Shown piece by piece: positions 43,689 to 53,768 of a DNA stretch of 64,000 nt. The stretch is from NCBI RefSeq assembly GCF_001894985.1, contig NZ_BCXG01000005.1, positions 186,001-250,000 of the forward strand. Direction: 5' to 3'. The translations under genes were made by a program, and so were the position numbers. The notes beneath the pieces are model-generated. The model ran no database searches and was not told where the DNA came from. It worked only from the letters and a program-made list of their open reading frames with translations. The DNA comes from Rhodococcus tukisamuensis NBRC 100609 (GTDB taxonomy: Bacteria; Actinomycetota; Actinomycetes; Mycobacteriales; Mycobacteriaceae). The stretch's first letter is position 1. Each line of letters opens with the position of its first letter.

Positions 43689-43774
43689 CGGGTCAGTATC
43701 CCGGGACCGGCGGCCCTACTTCCAATCGGACACGGCGGACGCGGTCACCGCACAGCCAGTTCCGGGCGGCGCGG

Positions 43775-44857
43775 TCACGCGTCCCGGCGAGCCCGGAACC
43801 ACAGCGCCCCGCCGCCGAGCGCGGCGGCACCCATGCCGGCCGCGACCGCGACCACCGCGCCCGTTGCGCCCGAGTCGGCCTGCGCCGCGGCCACCACGGG
43901 GGGCGGCGGCGCGGGGAGGTCGACCAGCCCGGTGGCGCCGCGCAGGATCTGGATCGGAGGCAGCGGACCGCCGTTCGCCTCCGAGGCGCTGAGCAGGTCG
44001 CCGTCCGGGGTGAAGGCGATGGCCTCGCCCTGCGGCTGGTTCGGCATCGGGACCCGCACCGGCGTCGCGCCGGTCAGCGCGGCCGCGATGTCGCCGTCCG
44101 GCGCCGGGTAGAGGTAGACGTCGGTGTAGGTGCGCACCGCGACGACCCGGCCGTCGGCGCTGACCGCGCCGCCGGTGACCAGGATCGACCCCGCGACCGG
44201 CATCGGGCTGCCGGGAGTGTCGGTGGGTGCATAGGCGATCTGCCCGATGCGCTGCAGCGGCGCCGGGCCCGGGCCGAGTTGGTCCAGCGTCGCGCCGCCG
44301 GCCGGTCGGTAGATGCCGCTGGCCGCGAGGATCTCCTTGGTGACGATCACCGGCCGGCCGTCGCGGCCGACCAGCAGCGTCTCCGCGTCGTGCGGGCCGT
44401 CCGGGTAGGTGAGCAGGTGCCTCGCGCCGGCGCCGGTGACGGGGTCCACGTCGGTCAGCGACACCTGCTGGCGGACCTTGGTGTTGTCGCCGGTGTCCGC
44501 GAGCCAGAGCCGGCCGCCGGCCATGGCCATGTCCTCGACGTCGAACGGGGTCGGCGGCACCGGAACCGTGCCGGTGACCTGGCACTGGTCGTCGAGCACC
44601 CACACCTCGTCGTCGGTGCCGCTGTCGCCGATCGCATACATCGTGCCGCCGGTCGAGACGAGTCCGGAGATCTCCGCGAGACCGGGATCGGTTGGGGTGC
44701 AGAGCGTCTCGAAACGGGCGTCGGACACCTGGGAACCGGTCGAGGAACCGGCGGAGCCGGTGGAACCGCTCGAGTCCGGCGCGGCCCCGGCCGGGGCCGC
44801 GGTCACCACGGCCGACCCGACCACCGCCAGCGCGAGCAGCGCCAGCCGGCTACGCAT
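43775..44857 (-). CDS. Secreted, C-terminally anchored beta-propeller-like protein (Rv2721c-like)
   Basis: From the ATG at 44857 the product is 360 residues: signal peptide (RLALLALAVVGSAVVTAAPA), a Ser/Gly-rich linker, repeated propeller-like blades (ISGLVSTGGTMYAIGDSGT, VEDMAMAGGRLWLADTGDN, GEAIAFTPDGDLLSASEAN), a proline stretch and a C-terminal membrane helix followed by RARRDA. An ATG 15 codons upstream is also open. The gene order relative to hflX matches Rv2721c. Function is unknown; it faces the outside of the membrane. Confidence 0.8.
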   Translation of the reverse strand: MRSRLALLALAVVGSAVVTAAPAGAAPDSSGSTGSAGSSTGSQVSDARFETLCTPTDPGLAEISGLVSTGGTMYAIGDSGTDDEVWVLDDQCQVTGTVPVPPTPFDVEDMAMAGGRLWLADTGDNTKVRQQVSLTDVDPVTGAGARHLLTYPDGPHDAETLLVGRDGRPVIVTKEILAASGIYRPAGGATLDQLGPGPAPLQRIGQIAYAPTDTPGSPMPVAGSILVTGGAVSADGRVVAVRTYTDVYLYPAPDGDIAAALTGATPVRVPMPNQPQGEAIAFTPDGDLLSASEANGGPLPPIQILRGATGLVDLPAPPPPVVAAAQADSGATGAVVAVAAGMGAAALGGGALWFRARRDA

Positions 44858-44943
44858 CGGCGCGCCCGGCTGATCCGGCCGCGGTGCCCGCGGCGTCGAC
44901 ACAGGCAGCAGTGCCCTGTTCCGTCATGTCCGTTCCTGTCCGG

Positions 44944-46431
44944 TCAGGCGCTGTGTCGGTACTCCTGGAGTGCGGAGGCCAGCGCCTCCGGCACCTTCGC
45001 GCGCACCAGTGTGCCTTCCGGCTCGTGCGAGGACCCGAGAATTCGCCCATCGGCGTGAATTCGGGCCATCAGGTCGCCGCGGGTGTACGGGACCAGGGCG
45101 GTCAGCTCCACCTCCGGCGACTTCACGAGCTCCGAGAGCGTCTCGCGCAGGTCGGCGATGCCCTCCCCGGTCCGCGCGGACACGAACACCGCGCCGGGCA
45201 GGAGGCCCCGCAGCTGGGTCAGGGTGACCGGGTCCGCCGCGTCGATCTTGTTGACCACCAACAGCTCCGGCGGCGCCGGGGCGTCGGTCTCGCGGAGCAC
45301 CGCGGTGATCACCTCGCGCACCGCCTTGATCTGCTCGGTCGGCAGCGGGTCGGACCCGTCGACGACGTGCACCAGCAGGTCGGCGTCGGTGACCTCCTCG
45401 AGGGTCGAGCGGAACGCCTCGACGAGCTGGGTGGGCAGGTGTCGGACGAAGCCGACCGTGTCGGTGAGCACGTACTGCCGGCCGTCCTCGAACTCCGCCT
45501 TGCGGGTGGTCGGGTCGAGGGTGGCGAACAGCGCGTTCTGCACCAGCACGCCCGCGCCGGTGAGGGAGTTGAGCAGGCTCGACTTGCCCGCGTTGGTGTA
45601 GCCGACGATCGCGACCGACGGCACCTCGTTGCGCAGCCGCTGCGTGCGCTTGGTGTCGCGGGCGCCCTTCATCTCCTTGATCTCGCGGCGCAGCTTGGCC
45701 ATCCGCTCGCGGATCCGGCGCCGGTCGGTCTCGATCTTCGTCTCGCCCGGTCCGCGGGTTCCCACGCCGCCGTCCTTGCCGGCACGGCCACCGGCCTGCC
45801 GGGACATCGACTCACCCCAGCCGCGCAGCCGCGGCAGCATGTACTGCATCTGGGCCAGCGCGACCTGCGCCTTGCCCTCGCTGGAGGTGGCGTGCTGGGC
45901 GAAGATGTCGAGGATCAGGGCGGTGCGGTCGATGACCTTGACCTTCACCACCTTCTCCAGCGCGTTGAGCTGGGCCGGCGTCAACTCGCCGTCGGCGATG
46001 ACGGTGTCGGCACCCGTCGCCATCACCACCTCGCGCAGTTCGTTGGCCTTGCCGGAGCCGATGTAGGTGGCGGCGTCGGGCTTGTCGCGACGCTGCACCA
46101 GCCCCTCGAGCACCTCGGAGCCGGCGGTCTCGGCGAGCGCCGCCAGCTCGGTCATGCTGGCCTCGGCCTGCGCTGCCGTGCCGTGGGTCCAGACCCCGAC
46201 GAGCACCACCCGTTCCAGGCGCAGCTGCCGGTACTCGACCTCGGTGACGTCGGTGAGTTCGGTGGACAGGCCGACGACGCGGCGCAGGGCGCTGCGCTCG
46301 TCGAGCTGCATCTCGCCGGTGGACGGTTCGTGCCGCGTCCAGCCGGTGTCCCGGCTGGGCCCGGTGCCGGCGTCGGCCTCGTGGTCGCGGTCGCGGTCGG
46401 AGTTCTCCGTTGCTTCATGTGTGTTCGTCAT
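44944..46431 (-). CDS. hflX: GTPase HflX
   Basis: A 495-residue GTPase that binds the 50S subunit and splits stalled or hibernating ribosomes. The N-terminal HflX domain includes YIGSGKANELRE and the linker LPRLRGWGESMSRQAGG and GTRGPGETKIETDRRR; the G domain has G1 GYTNAGKSS, G3 DTVGF, G4 NKID. The acidic N-terminal 60 residues are variable. The ATG at 46431 is preferred over one 13 codons upstream. It lies downstream of dapF on the same strand. Confidence 0.95.
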   Translation of the reverse strand: MTNTHEATENSDRDRDHEADAGTGPSRDTGWTRHEPSTGEMQLDERSALRRVVGLSTELTDVTEVEYRQLRLERVVLVGVWTHGTAAQAEASMTELAALAETAGSEVLEGLVQRRDKPDAATYIGSGKANELREVVMATGADTVIADGELTPAQLNALEKVVKVKVIDRTALILDIFAQHATSSEGKAQVALAQMQYMLPRLRGWGESMSRQAGGRAGKDGGVGTRGPGETKIETDRRRIRERMAKLRREIKEMKGARDTKRTQRLRNEVPSVAIVGYTNAGKSSLLNSLTGAGVLVQNALFATLDPTTRKAEFEDGRQYVLTDTVGFVRHLPTQLVEAFRSTLEEVTDADLLVHVVDGSDPLPTEQIKAVREVITAVLRETDAPAPPELLVVNKIDAADPVTLTQLRGLLPGAVFVSARTGEGIADLRETLSELVKSPEVELTALVPYTRGDLMARIHADGRILGSSHEPEGTLVRAKVPEALASALQEYRHSA

Positions 46432-46500
46432 ACAAGACCCATGGTCCCACGTCGCCCCGGCCGGGCGCACTCGGATTATCCGCCGGCCGCCCGCGGCGGC

Positions 46501-47379
46501 TCAGCCCAGCCTCGCCCACCAGGCGTCGTCGACCTGCCCGGACGCGACGAGCACGGACGGCCCGCGCAGCTCGGCGACGCCGCCGCGCACGCTGACCTGC
46601 ACCTCACCGCCGAGCACCCGTACCCGCACCTCGCCCTCGGTGCGCCCGGCCGACCGCAACGCGGCGGCGGCCGCGGCGACCGTCCCGGTGCCGCAGGAGC
46701 GGGTCTCGCCGACGCCGCGCTCGTAGACACGCATGTCCACCGCCCCGTCCGCCATCGGGGTGAGGATCTCCACGTTCACCCCGTGCGGGAAGAAGTCCGT
46801 GTCGAACACCGGGGCCGTGGTCAGGTCCAGCGCGGCCAGTTTCGCCGCGGTGAGGCCCTTGTCCACGCAGGCCAGGTGCGGGTTGCCGACGTCGATACCG
46901 AGCCCGGTCAGGGTCTGCCCGTCCAGGGTCGCAGTGGAGGTGCCCAGCTCGCGCACCTCGCCCATCCCGACGGTCACCTCGCCGGTGGCGCCGTCGCAGC
47001 GGTGCACCACCACCGGGCGGGCGCCGGCGCGGCTGCCGACCACGAACTCGTCGGCGCTCTCGCGGCCGGTGGCGCGCAGGTAGTGGGCGAACACGCGGAC
47101 GCCGTTGCCGCACATCTCGGCGATCGACCCGTCCGCGTTGCGGTAGTCCATGAACCAGTCGTCGGCGCCGACCCCGGCCGGGGCCGCGTCGAGCACCCCG
47201 GCGGCGACCAGCGCGCCGGTCCGGGCCACCCGGAGCAGTCCGTCGCCGCCGACCCCGGCGCGGCGGTCACACAGTGCGGCCACCCGGTCCGCCCGCAGGT
47301 CCAGGCGCACGTCCGGGTCCGGGAGCACCACGAAGTCGTTCTCGGTGCCGTGACCCTTGCTGAAATCCATGCCGCTCAT
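46501..47379 (-). CDS. dapF: Diaminopimelate epimerase
   Basis: A 292-residue DapF converting LL- to meso-diaminopimelate for lysine and peptidoglycan. The two catalytic cysteines are Cys90 ([11 protein letters not shown]) and Cys229 ([10 protein letters not shown]), and the first-domain motif [13 protein letters not shown] is present. The stop is 69 bases from the hflX start, and the trmH-like stop lies directly upstream (47381), so these genes form a tight minus-strand run. Confidence 0.96.
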   Translation of the reverse strand: MSGMDFSKGHGTENDFVVLPDPDVRLDLRADRVAALCDRRAGVGGDGLLRVARTGALVAAGVLDAAPAGVGADDWFMDYRNADGSIAEMCGNGVRVFAHYLRATGRESADEFVVGSRAGARPVVVHRCDGATGEVTVGMGEVRELGTSTATLDGQTLTGLGIDVGNPHLACVDKGLTAAKLAALDLTTAPVFDTDFFPHGVNVEILTPMADGAVDMRVYERGVGETRSCGTGTVAAAAAALRSAGRTEGEVRVRVLGGEVQVSVRGGVAELRGPSVLVASGQVDDAWWARLG

Positions 47380-47380
47380 G

Positions 47381-48259
47381 CTACCGAGGGCCGGCCGGCG
47401 CCTGGATCCGCTGCCGCGCCGCCTCGTACAGGCACACCGCCCCGGCGGACGGCGCGCCCAGCGAGCTGGCGGCCCCGCCGATCGGGATGCTGACGGTGAC
47501 GTCGCAGGCCTGACGCCAGCCGGTGCTCATGCCGCGGGTCTCGTTGCCCACCACCAGGATCGTGCCGCCGGTGAAGTCGTGCCCGAAGACCGGCACGTCG
47601 CCGTCCTCGTCGGTGCCGACGACGCGCAGATCCACCCCGCCGGCGCGCTGGCGATCCCGGAAGGCCAGCACCTCGCTCGCGTCGGCCGCCGCGTACACCG
47701 GCATCGCGAACAGCGAACCGGTCGAGGCCCGCACGCACTGCGGGTCGTAGGGGTCGGCGGCGTGGCCGGTGACGATCACCGCGTCGGCGCCGAAGGCGTC
47801 CGCCGAGCGCACCAGGGTGCCGAGGTTGCCGGGCGAGGTGGGCCGGTCGAAGACCACCAGCAGCGGCGCGGCGTCGCCCGCGGCCCGGAGGGTCAGCGAG
47901 CCGAGCCCGCGCTGGCGGGTCTTCGCGACCGCGATCAGCTCCGGGTCGCTGTCCGACTTCTCCCCCAGCTCGCGCATGAGTTCGCCGCTGACGCCGACCT
48001 TCTCGTGCCGCCACTCCTCGAGCACCCCGCGCGCCCACGCCGACAGCGGCGGCCCGTCGAGCCGGTAGAGCAATGCCTCGGCCGGCCAGTCGTGTTCGAG
48101 TGCCAGGGTCAGCGGCCGCACCCCCTGGATCAGGAACCGGGCCGCCTTGGTCCGCTTGGCCCGGGTGCTCAGGTACGACTGCCACTGCTGGAACCGCGCG
48201 TTGCGCACGGTCACCTTCGCGTCGTGGCCGTGCGTCGGGCGGGTGGTCTTCTTGGTCAC
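47381..48259 (-). CDS. TrmH/SpoU-family RNA 2'-O-methyltransferase
   Basis: From a GTG at 48259 the product is 292 residues. An N-terminal substrate-binding region ([17 protein letters not shown]) leads into the knotted SPOUT catalytic domain with motif 1 [20 protein letters not shown], motif 2 [11 protein letters not shown] and motif 3 [22 protein letters not shown]. The target (rRNA or tRNA) is not certain. The GTGA overlap with the miaA stop indicates coupling. It is inserted between miaA and dapF relative to M. tuberculosis. Confidence 0.9.
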   Translation of the reverse strand: MTKKTTRPTHGHDAKVTVRNARFQQWQSYLSTRAKRTKAARFLIQGVRPLTLALEHDWPAEALLYRLDGPPLSAWARGVLEEWRHEKVGVSGELMRELGEKSDSDPELIAVAKTRQRGLGSLTLRAAGDAAPLLVVFDRPTSPGNLGTLVRSADAFGADAVIVTGHAADPYDPQCVRASTGSLFAMPVYAAADASEVLAFRDRQRAGGVDLRVVGTDEDGDVPVFGHDFTGGTILVVGNETRGMSTGWRQACDVTVSIPIGGAASSLGAPSAGAVCLYEAARQRIQAPAGPR

Positions 48260-49173
48260 GGGGTCTCCACAATCGTCAGGGCCAGCGAGGTCAGGTCGTC
48301 GTCCGCGCCGTCGAGCCAGTGCACGCGCGGGTCGCGCCGGAACCAGGACCGCTGCCGGCGAACGTACCGGCGGGTGCCGATCAGCGTCCGCTCGTGCGCC
48401 TCGTCGAGGTCGTACTCGCCGTCCATCGCGGCGAGCACCTGCGCGTAGCCGATGGCCCGGGACGCGGTGACGCCCTCGCGCAGCCCGACCTCGGTCAGCG
48501 CGCGGACCTCCTCGACGAGGCCGCCGTCGAACATGGCCCGGGTGCGAAGGGCGATCCGGTCGTCGAGTTCGGCGGTGTCGCGGTCGACGCCCAGGATGAC
48601 CGTGCCCCAGCGCGGTTCCCCGATGGTCGGCGCGGACGCGGCGAACGGCATCCCGGTCAGCTCCACCACCTCGAGCGCACGCACCATCCGACGGCCGTCG
48701 GTCGGCAGGATCGTCGCGGCGGCCTGCGGGTCCGCCCGGGTCAGTTCGGCGTGCACGGCGGCGACGCCGCCCTCGGCGAGGACGGCCTCCCACTTGGCCC
48801 GCACCTGCGGGTCGGTGGCCGGGAACGACCAGTCGTCGAGCAGCGACTGCACGTACATCATCGACCCGCCGACGATGACGGGCACCGCGCCGCGGGCAGC
48901 GATGTCCTCGACGTCGGCGCGGGCCGAGCGCTGGTAGTTGGCGACCGTCGCGGTCTCGGTGACGTCGAGCACGTCCAGCTGGTGGTGCACGATGCCGCGC
49001 CGTTCGTCGACGGGCAGCTTCGCGGTCCCGATGTCCATGCCGCGGTACTGCTGCATGGCGTCGATGTTCACGATCTCGCCGCCGAGGCGCTGCGCCAGGT
49101 CGAGGCCGAGGTCTGACTTGCCGGTGGCGGTCGGCCCGACCACCGCGATCGGACGCACGCTCACCGTTCCCAC
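48256..49173 (-). CDS. miaA: tRNA dimethylallyltransferase MiaA
   Basis: A 305-residue enzyme that adds the isopentenyl group to A37 of tRNAs reading UNN codons, the step before MiaB methylthiolation (miaB is 3 kb away). P-loop [10 protein letters not shown] at 13-22, then the DxxQ-type [18 protein letters not shown] motif and the [14 protein letters not shown] region for tRNA binding. Its start overlaps the end of the Rv2728c-like gene by 13 bases. Confidence 0.96.
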   Translation of the reverse strand: MGTVSVRPIAVVGPTATGKSDLGLDLAQRLGGEIVNIDAMQQYRGMDIGTAKLPVDERRGIVHHQLDVLDVTETATVANYQRSARADVEDIAARGAVPVIVGGSMMYVQSLLDDWSFPATDPQVRAKWEAVLAEGGVAAVHAELTRADPQAAATILPTDGRRMVRALEVVELTGMPFAASAPTIGEPRWGTVILGVDRDTAELDDRIALRTRAMFDGGLVEEVRALTEVGLREGVTASRAIGYAQVLAAMDGEYDLDEAHERTLIGTRRYVRRQRSWFRRDPRVHWLDGADDDLTSLALTIVETP

Positions 49174-49877
49174 GTCCCGACGTGGTAGCCGACGCCGTAG
49201 GGCGCGCCCTGGTAGTCGGTGCGGCAGCGCGGCGCATCGTCGCCGAACAGCCCGGCCAGCACCTGCCAGGCGGCCCGGCCCTCGATGCCGAGGTCCGCGC
49301 AGGCCACCGGGTCCAGCTGCCGCAGGAACTCGAGGTCGCCCGCGGTCAGCGCGGCGTCCAGCTCGGCCTGGGCGCCGGGGGCGCGGTCGTCGAACGCGCC
49401 GGGCGCCTTGGCGGTGAGCGTGGTGGCCCCGTCCGCGACCACCAGCACCCCGTGGGGCTCGGCCGCGGCGTCGAGCCGGGCCCGGAGCCTGGCCCCGACC
49501 TCGGCGCAGTAGACGGGCGAGGTGTCGGCGGCGACGACGATCGCGTGGGCGGCGGCGTCGGGGGCGGCGTGGGCGCGCAGCCAGCCCGCCACCAGCACCG
49601 CCAGCGGCAGGTCACGGCGTGACGACGCGGCGGCGTCCGGGGACAGCGCGACCCGGACGTCGGCGCCGAAGCCCGCGAAGCTGCCCGACGTGTCCGGGCC
49701 CAGCTCGGCCTCGGTGGCGCCGACCCCGACGACGGTCCAGTGCGGCGCGAGCTCGCGGAGCCGGGCGGCGACCGCCAGGCTGGCGGCCCGCAGGTCCGCC
49801 GTCTCGGCGGCCGCAGCACCGGCAAGTTCGGGAATCAACAGGGGTGGGGCGGAGACCAGAGCCGCGGCGGTGAACAC
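49161..49877 (-). CDS. Rv2728c-like protein with class III extradiol-dioxygenase-type fold
   Basis: A 238-residue Ala-rich protein from a GTG at 49877 ([20 protein letters not shown]). The sequence pattern ([38 protein letters not shown], ending [19 protein letters not shown]) matches the conserved actinobacterial protein between miaA and DUF349, of class III extradiol-dioxygenase-like fold. The usual metal-binding histidine near the N-terminus is replaced (PPLLIPE), so it may not be an enzyme. Function unknown. Confidence 0.8.
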   Translation of the reverse strand: MFTAAALVSAPPLLIPELAGAAAAETADLRAASLAVAARLRELAPHWTVVGVGATEAELGPDTSGSFAGFGADVRVALSPDAAASSRRDLPLAVLVAGWLRAHAAPDAAAHAIVVAADTSPVYCAEVGARLRARLDAAAEPHGVLVVADGATTLTAKAPGAFDDRAPGAQAELDAALTAGDLEFLRQLDPVACADLGIEGRAAWQVLAGLFGDDAPRCRTDYQGAPYGVGYHVGTWER

Positions 49878-50049
49878 ACTGCGCAACGGTAGTCGACCCT
49901 TGAATCCACGTTCTGGGGGTCTGAACTGTTTCAATGGTCCCTACTGCTCGTTCCGGGTTGAATGGAACCCGCACACGCCGAACCCAGCGGGCACGGTGTG
50001 TGAACAGACGAGGCACGGCAGCCGTGACGCGCGGCAGAGATGAGGAGTC

Positions 50050-51390
50050 ATGACCGACAGCAGCGCACCCAAGCCAGGCGCCCCGAAGCCGGGCGCACCC
50101 AGGCCCGGCGCCCCGAAGCCGGCGGCACCACGGCCCGGTCCCGCGGTCGCGCATGCGCCGTCGGTGGCCCCGCCGAGCGATCCGAGCCTGTTCGGCCGCG
50201 TCGACGACGACGGCACCGCCTGGGTCAAGACCACCGACGGCGAACGCCAGATCGGATCCTGGCAGGCCGGCGACGCCGCGGAGGGCCTCGCGCACTTCGG
50301 CCGCCGCTACGACGACATGGCCACCGAGGTGGGCCTGCTCGAGGCACGGCTGAGCTCCGGGGCGGGCGACGCGAAGAAGACCCGGGCGGCCGCGGTCGCG
50401 CTGTTGGAGTCGCTGCCGACCGCCGCGGCGATCGGCGACCTCGACGCGCTGGCCCGGCGGCTCGACGTGGTGATCGCGGGTTCCGAGAAGGCCGCCGTCG
50501 CGGCCAAGGCGGAGCGCGAGCACGAGCGCGAAGAGCACACCCACCGCAAGGAGGTACTCGCCGCGGAGGCAGAGCAGATCGGCGCCGAGTCCACCCAGTG
50601 GAAGGTCGCCGGCGACCGGCTGCGGGAGATCCTCGACGAGTGGAAGACCATCCGCGGCGTGGACCGCAAGGTCGACGACGCGCTGTGGAAGCGGTACTCG
50701 AAGGCCCGTGAGGCCTTCAACCGGCGCCGCGGCGCCCACTTCGCGGAACTCGACCGCGACCGCGCCTCCGCGAAGGTCCACAAGGAGGAGCTGGTGGAGC
50801 GCGCCGAGGCGCTCTCCGACTCCACCGACTGGGGCCCGACTGCGGGTGCGTTCCGCGACCTGCTGGCCGAGTGGAAGGCCGCCGGGCGGGCGCCGCGCGA
50901 CGCCGACGACGCCCTGTGGAAGCGGTTCAAGGGCGCGCAGGACGTGTTCTTCGCGGCCCGCAACGCGGCCGCCTCCGAGCGGGACGCCGAGTTCGAGGAC
51001 AACGCCGTCGCCAAGGAGGCCCTGCTGCGCGAGGCCGGGAACATCGATCCCGCACGGGATCTCGAGGCGGCGCGGAGCGCACTGCGCGACCTGCAGGAGA
51101 AGTGGGACGCGATCGGCAAGGTTCCGCGCGAGCGCATGCACGACCTCGAGGGCAAGCTGCGCGCCATCGAGAAGACCGTGCACGACGCGGTCGACTCGCA
51201 GTGGCGCCGGACCGACCCGGAGGCGATGGCCCGGGCCGCGCAGTTCCGCGAGCGGGTCGCGCAGTTCGAGGAGCAGGCAGAGAAGGCCACCGCCGCGGGC
51301 AAGACCAAGGACGCCGAGAAGGCGCTCGCACAGGCGCAGCAGTGGCGCGAGTGGGCCGATGCGGCCGAGGGCGCGGTCAACGAGCGCTGA
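50050..51390 (+). CDS. DUF349 coiled-coil protein (Rv2731-like)
   Basis: A 446-residue, highly charged helical protein. A Pro/Ala/Lys-rich start (repeats of PKPGAP) is followed by a small beta segment ([21 protein letters not shown]) and then several DUF349 repeats, each with the pattern W-x5-R(D/E)-...-D-x-LW(K/R)-F (for example [16 protein letters not shown]), suggesting a long helical rod. DUF349 proteins bind ribosomes or nucleic acid in a few studied cases; the role here is unknown. It is divergent from the Rv2728c-like gene and ends at a strong terminator. Confidence 0.9.
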   Translation: MTDSSAPKPGAPKPGAPRPGAPKPAAPRPGPAVAHAPSVAPPSDPSLFGRVDDDGTAWVKTTDGERQIGSWQAGDAAEGLAHFGRRYDDMATEVGLLEARLSSGAGDAKKTRAAAVALLESLPTAAAIGDLDALARRLDVVIAGSEKAAVAAKAEREHEREEHTHRKEVLAAEAEQIGAESTQWKVAGDRLREILDEWKTIRGVDRKVDDALWKRYSKAREAFNRRRGAHFAELDRDRASAKVHKEELVERAEALSDSTDWGPTAGAFRDLLAEWKAAGRAPRDADDALWKRFKGAQDVFFAARNAAASERDAEFEDNAVAKEALLREAGNIDPARDLEAARSALRDLQEKWDAIGKVPRERMHDLEGKLRAIEKTVHDAVDSQWRRTDPEAMARAAQFRERVAQFEEQAEKATAAGKTKDAEKALAQAQQWREWADAAEGAVNER

Positions 51391-51431
51391 CGCCCGCCCG
51401 GCGTCTGCCCGACGCCACCGGCACGATCACG

Positions 51432-51488
51432 CACAGCCGGCCAGACCGGGACGGGCCCCACGGGCTCGACCGGGTCTGGCCGGCTGTG
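51432..51488. terminator. 16-bp perfect hairpin between DUF349 and Rv2732c-like genes
   Basis: CACAGCCGGCCAGACC (51432-51447) pairs perfectly with GGTCTGGCCGGCTGTG (51473-51488), followed on the plus strand by TTTCG. It separates two convergent genes. Confidence 0.85.
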
Positions 51489-51538
51489 TTTCGCGTGCCC
51501 AGGGCGGGTGAGGCCCCGGGACCGGGCGAACTCCGGCG

Positions 51539-52123
51539 TCAGTTGTTGTCGTCGCCCCAGATCGACCGGCGCTCGGCCTCCGCCGTCTGCTCCCGGCGCG
51601 CCTGCTCGGCGGCGAGCTGGACGGAGGTGCGGGTCCACACCACCTTGATCCAGTGGAAGGTCAGCACCATCACCGTGATCCAGCCGAGGACCAGGCCGAT
51701 GCCGGGTCCGGCGCCGGGATCGCCCGGGGACAGGGTCTGCCGCGACCAGATCGCGAGCATCCCGAACACGCTGGCGACGGCGGTACCGGCCAGGGCCAGC
51801 CAGGCCAGCGTCCAGCGCCGGGTGACCAGCGCCAGGGCGCCGACGACCACACCGAACACCAGCGCCAGCCAGACGAAGATCCGGGACGGCAGCGCGATGG
51901 ACTCGCCCAGGGCGACGTCGTTGCCGACCAGCACGTCCCAGCCGGAGGCCGACCCCGTGTGCGGGAGGGTGAAGCTGAGCAGCAGCACCAGCACACCGGC
52001 CGCGACGACGACGCCGCGGATGCCGGGATCGATCTCCGAGGTGACCTTCCGCTCGGCCGCCTCGATGTCCTTTCGGATGTGTTCGATCGGGTCCTCGTGC
52101 TTGTCCTTGATCATGCTCCACAT
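51539..52123 (-). CDS. Rv2732c-like multi-pass membrane protein
   Basis: A 194-residue protein with a charged N-terminal helix (about 1-30), four transmembrane helices (about 36-54, 80-98, 104-124, 136-158) and a charged cytosolic C-terminal helix ([20 protein letters not shown]). The order DUF349-this-miaB is conserved with M. tuberculosis Rv2731-Rv2733c. An ATG three codons in is an alternative start. Its start overlaps the miaB stop by 13 bases. Function unknown. Confidence 0.85.
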   Translation of the reverse strand: MWSMIKDKHEDPIEHIRKDIEAAERKVTSEIDPGIRGVVVAAGVLVLLLSFTLPHTGSASGWDVLVGNDVALGESIALPSRIFVWLALVFGVVVGALALVTRRWTLAWLALAGTAVASVFGMLAIWSRQTLSPGDPGAGPGIGLVLGWITVMVLTFHWIKVVWTRTSVQLAAEQARREQTAEAERRSIWGDDNN

Positions 52124-53679
52124 CCCGTTGCGGTCGGCAGCGGCGCGGGCGCGCCGATCTGCGGTAGTCCCAGTCCCACCCCGATGGGTGGGGTCTTCGG
52201 CGTGATGCCACGTTCGTGCGAGTCGCCGGCGCGGGTGCGCCGGTGGGTGAGCACCGGGCCGTCCGCGATCAGGTGGTGCGGGGCCGCGCCGGTGACCACG
52301 GTGGTGACGACGTCGCCGGGCCGGATGTCGCCGACGACGGACCCGGCGCCCTCCGGGCGGAAGTGCACGAGCCGGCCGTCACGGGCCCGGCCACTCATCC
52401 GGTGGGTGGCCGCGTCCTTGCGGCCCTCCCCCGCCGCGACCAGCAGTTCCACCTCGGCGCCGAGCAGCTTCTGGTTCTCCTCGAGCGTGATCTGCTCCTG
52501 CAGCGCGATGAGGCGGTCGTAGCGTCCCTGCACGACCTCCTTCGGCAGCTGGTCCGGCATCTCCGCCGCGGGCGTGCCCGGGCGCTTGGAGTACTGGAAG
52601 GTGAACGCGCTGGTGAAGCGGGCCTGCCGGACCACGTCCAGGGTCTCGAGGAAGTCGTCCTCGGTCTCCCCGGGGAAGCCGACGATGATGTCGGTGGTGA
52701 TCGCGGCGTGCGGCATCGCGGCCCGCACCTTCTCGATGATGCCGAGGAACTTGGCCTTGCGGTAGGACCGGCGCATCGCCTTGAGCACCCGGTCGGAGCC
52801 GGACTGCAGCGGCATGTGCAACTGCGGGCACACGTTCGGGGTGGCGGCCATCGCCTCGATCACGTCGTCGGTGAACTCCGCGGGGTGCGGGGAGGTGAAG
52901 CGGACCCGCTCGAGTCCCTCGATGTTCCCGCAGGCGCTGAGCAGGGCGGCGAATGCGCCCCGGTCGCGCGGGATGTCGGGGTCCACGAAGGAGACGCCGT
53001 AGGAGTTGACGTTCTGCCCGAGCAGGGTGACCTCGAGCACGCCCTCGTCGACGAGCGCCTGCACCTCGGCGAGGATGTCGCCGGGCCGGCGGTCCACCTC
53101 CTTGCCGCGCAGCGCGGGCACGATGCAGAACGTGCAGGTGTTGTTGCAGCCCACCGAGATCGACACCCAGCCGGCGTACGCGGACTCGCGCTTGGCGGGG
53201 AGCGTGGAGGGAAACGCCTCGAGCGACTCGAGGATCTCGACCTCCGCCCGCTCGTTGTGCCGGGCGCGTTCGAGCAGGGTCGGCAGCGAACCGATGTTGT
53301 GGGTGCCGAAGACCACGTCCACCCACGGCGCCTTCTTCACGACGGTGTCGCGATCCTTCTGCGCCAGGCAGCCGCCGACCGCGATCTGCATCCCCGGATG
53401 CGACGCCTTGGTCGGACGCAGCATGCCGAGGGTGCCGTAGAGCTTGTTGTCGGCGTTCTCGCGGACCGCGCAGGTGTTGAAGACCAGCAGGTCGGGCTGC
53501 GCGCCGGCAGCCGCCTTGGTGTAGCCCGCGTCCTCGAGCAGACCGGACAGCCGCTCCGAGTCGTGCACGTTCATCTGGCAGCCGAAGGTGCGTACCTCGT
53601 AACTCCGGGGCTCGGTGGTCGCGGGGTCTCCGGGTGCCGCCGGTGCCGTGTCGGGGAGGTCTCGGTCGATCGTGTCCAC
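52111..53679 (-). CDS. miaB: tRNA-2-methylthio-N6-dimethylallyladenosine synthase MiaB
   Basis: A 522-residue radical-SAM methylthiotransferase. The auxiliary cluster ligands are Cys34 (FGCQMN), Cys70 (NTCAVRE) and Cys104 (VGGC); the radical-SAM cluster ligands are Cys178, Cys182, Cys185 ([10 protein letters not shown]). A TRAM domain lies at about 395-465. About 30 C-terminal residues beyond the TRAM domain are Pro/Gly-rich and not conserved. MiaB acts on the i6A37 made by MiaA. Confidence 0.96.
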   Translation of the reverse strand: MDTIDRDLPDTAPAAPGDPATTEPRSYEVRTFGCQMNVHDSERLSGLLEDAGYTKAAAGAQPDLLVFNTCAVRENADNKLYGTLGMLRPTKASHPGMQIAVGGCLAQKDRDTVVKKAPWVDVVFGTHNIGSLPTLLERARHNERAEVEILESLEAFPSTLPAKRESAYAGWVSISVGCNNTCTFCIVPALRGKEVDRRPGDILAEVQALVDEGVLEVTLLGQNVNSYGVSFVDPDIPRDRGAFAALLSACGNIEGLERVRFTSPHPAEFTDDVIEAMAATPNVCPQLHMPLQSGSDRVLKAMRRSYRKAKFLGIIEKVRAAMPHAAITTDIIVGFPGETEDDFLETLDVVRQARFTSAFTFQYSKRPGTPAAEMPDQLPKEVVQGRYDRLIALQEQITLEENQKLLGAEVELLVAAGEGRKDAATHRMSGRARDGRLVHFRPEGAGSVVGDIRPGDVVTTVVTGAAPHHLIADGPVLTHRRTRAGDSHERGITPKTPPIGVGLGLPQIGAPAPLPTATGCGA

Positions 53680-53768
53680 GTCATCAAGGGTACGGCCCCG
53701 GCCGAACCCGCCCGAATCCCGCGTACCGACGTCAGCGGGAAGCCGCCGCCGCGGCGGCCTGGGCGAGC

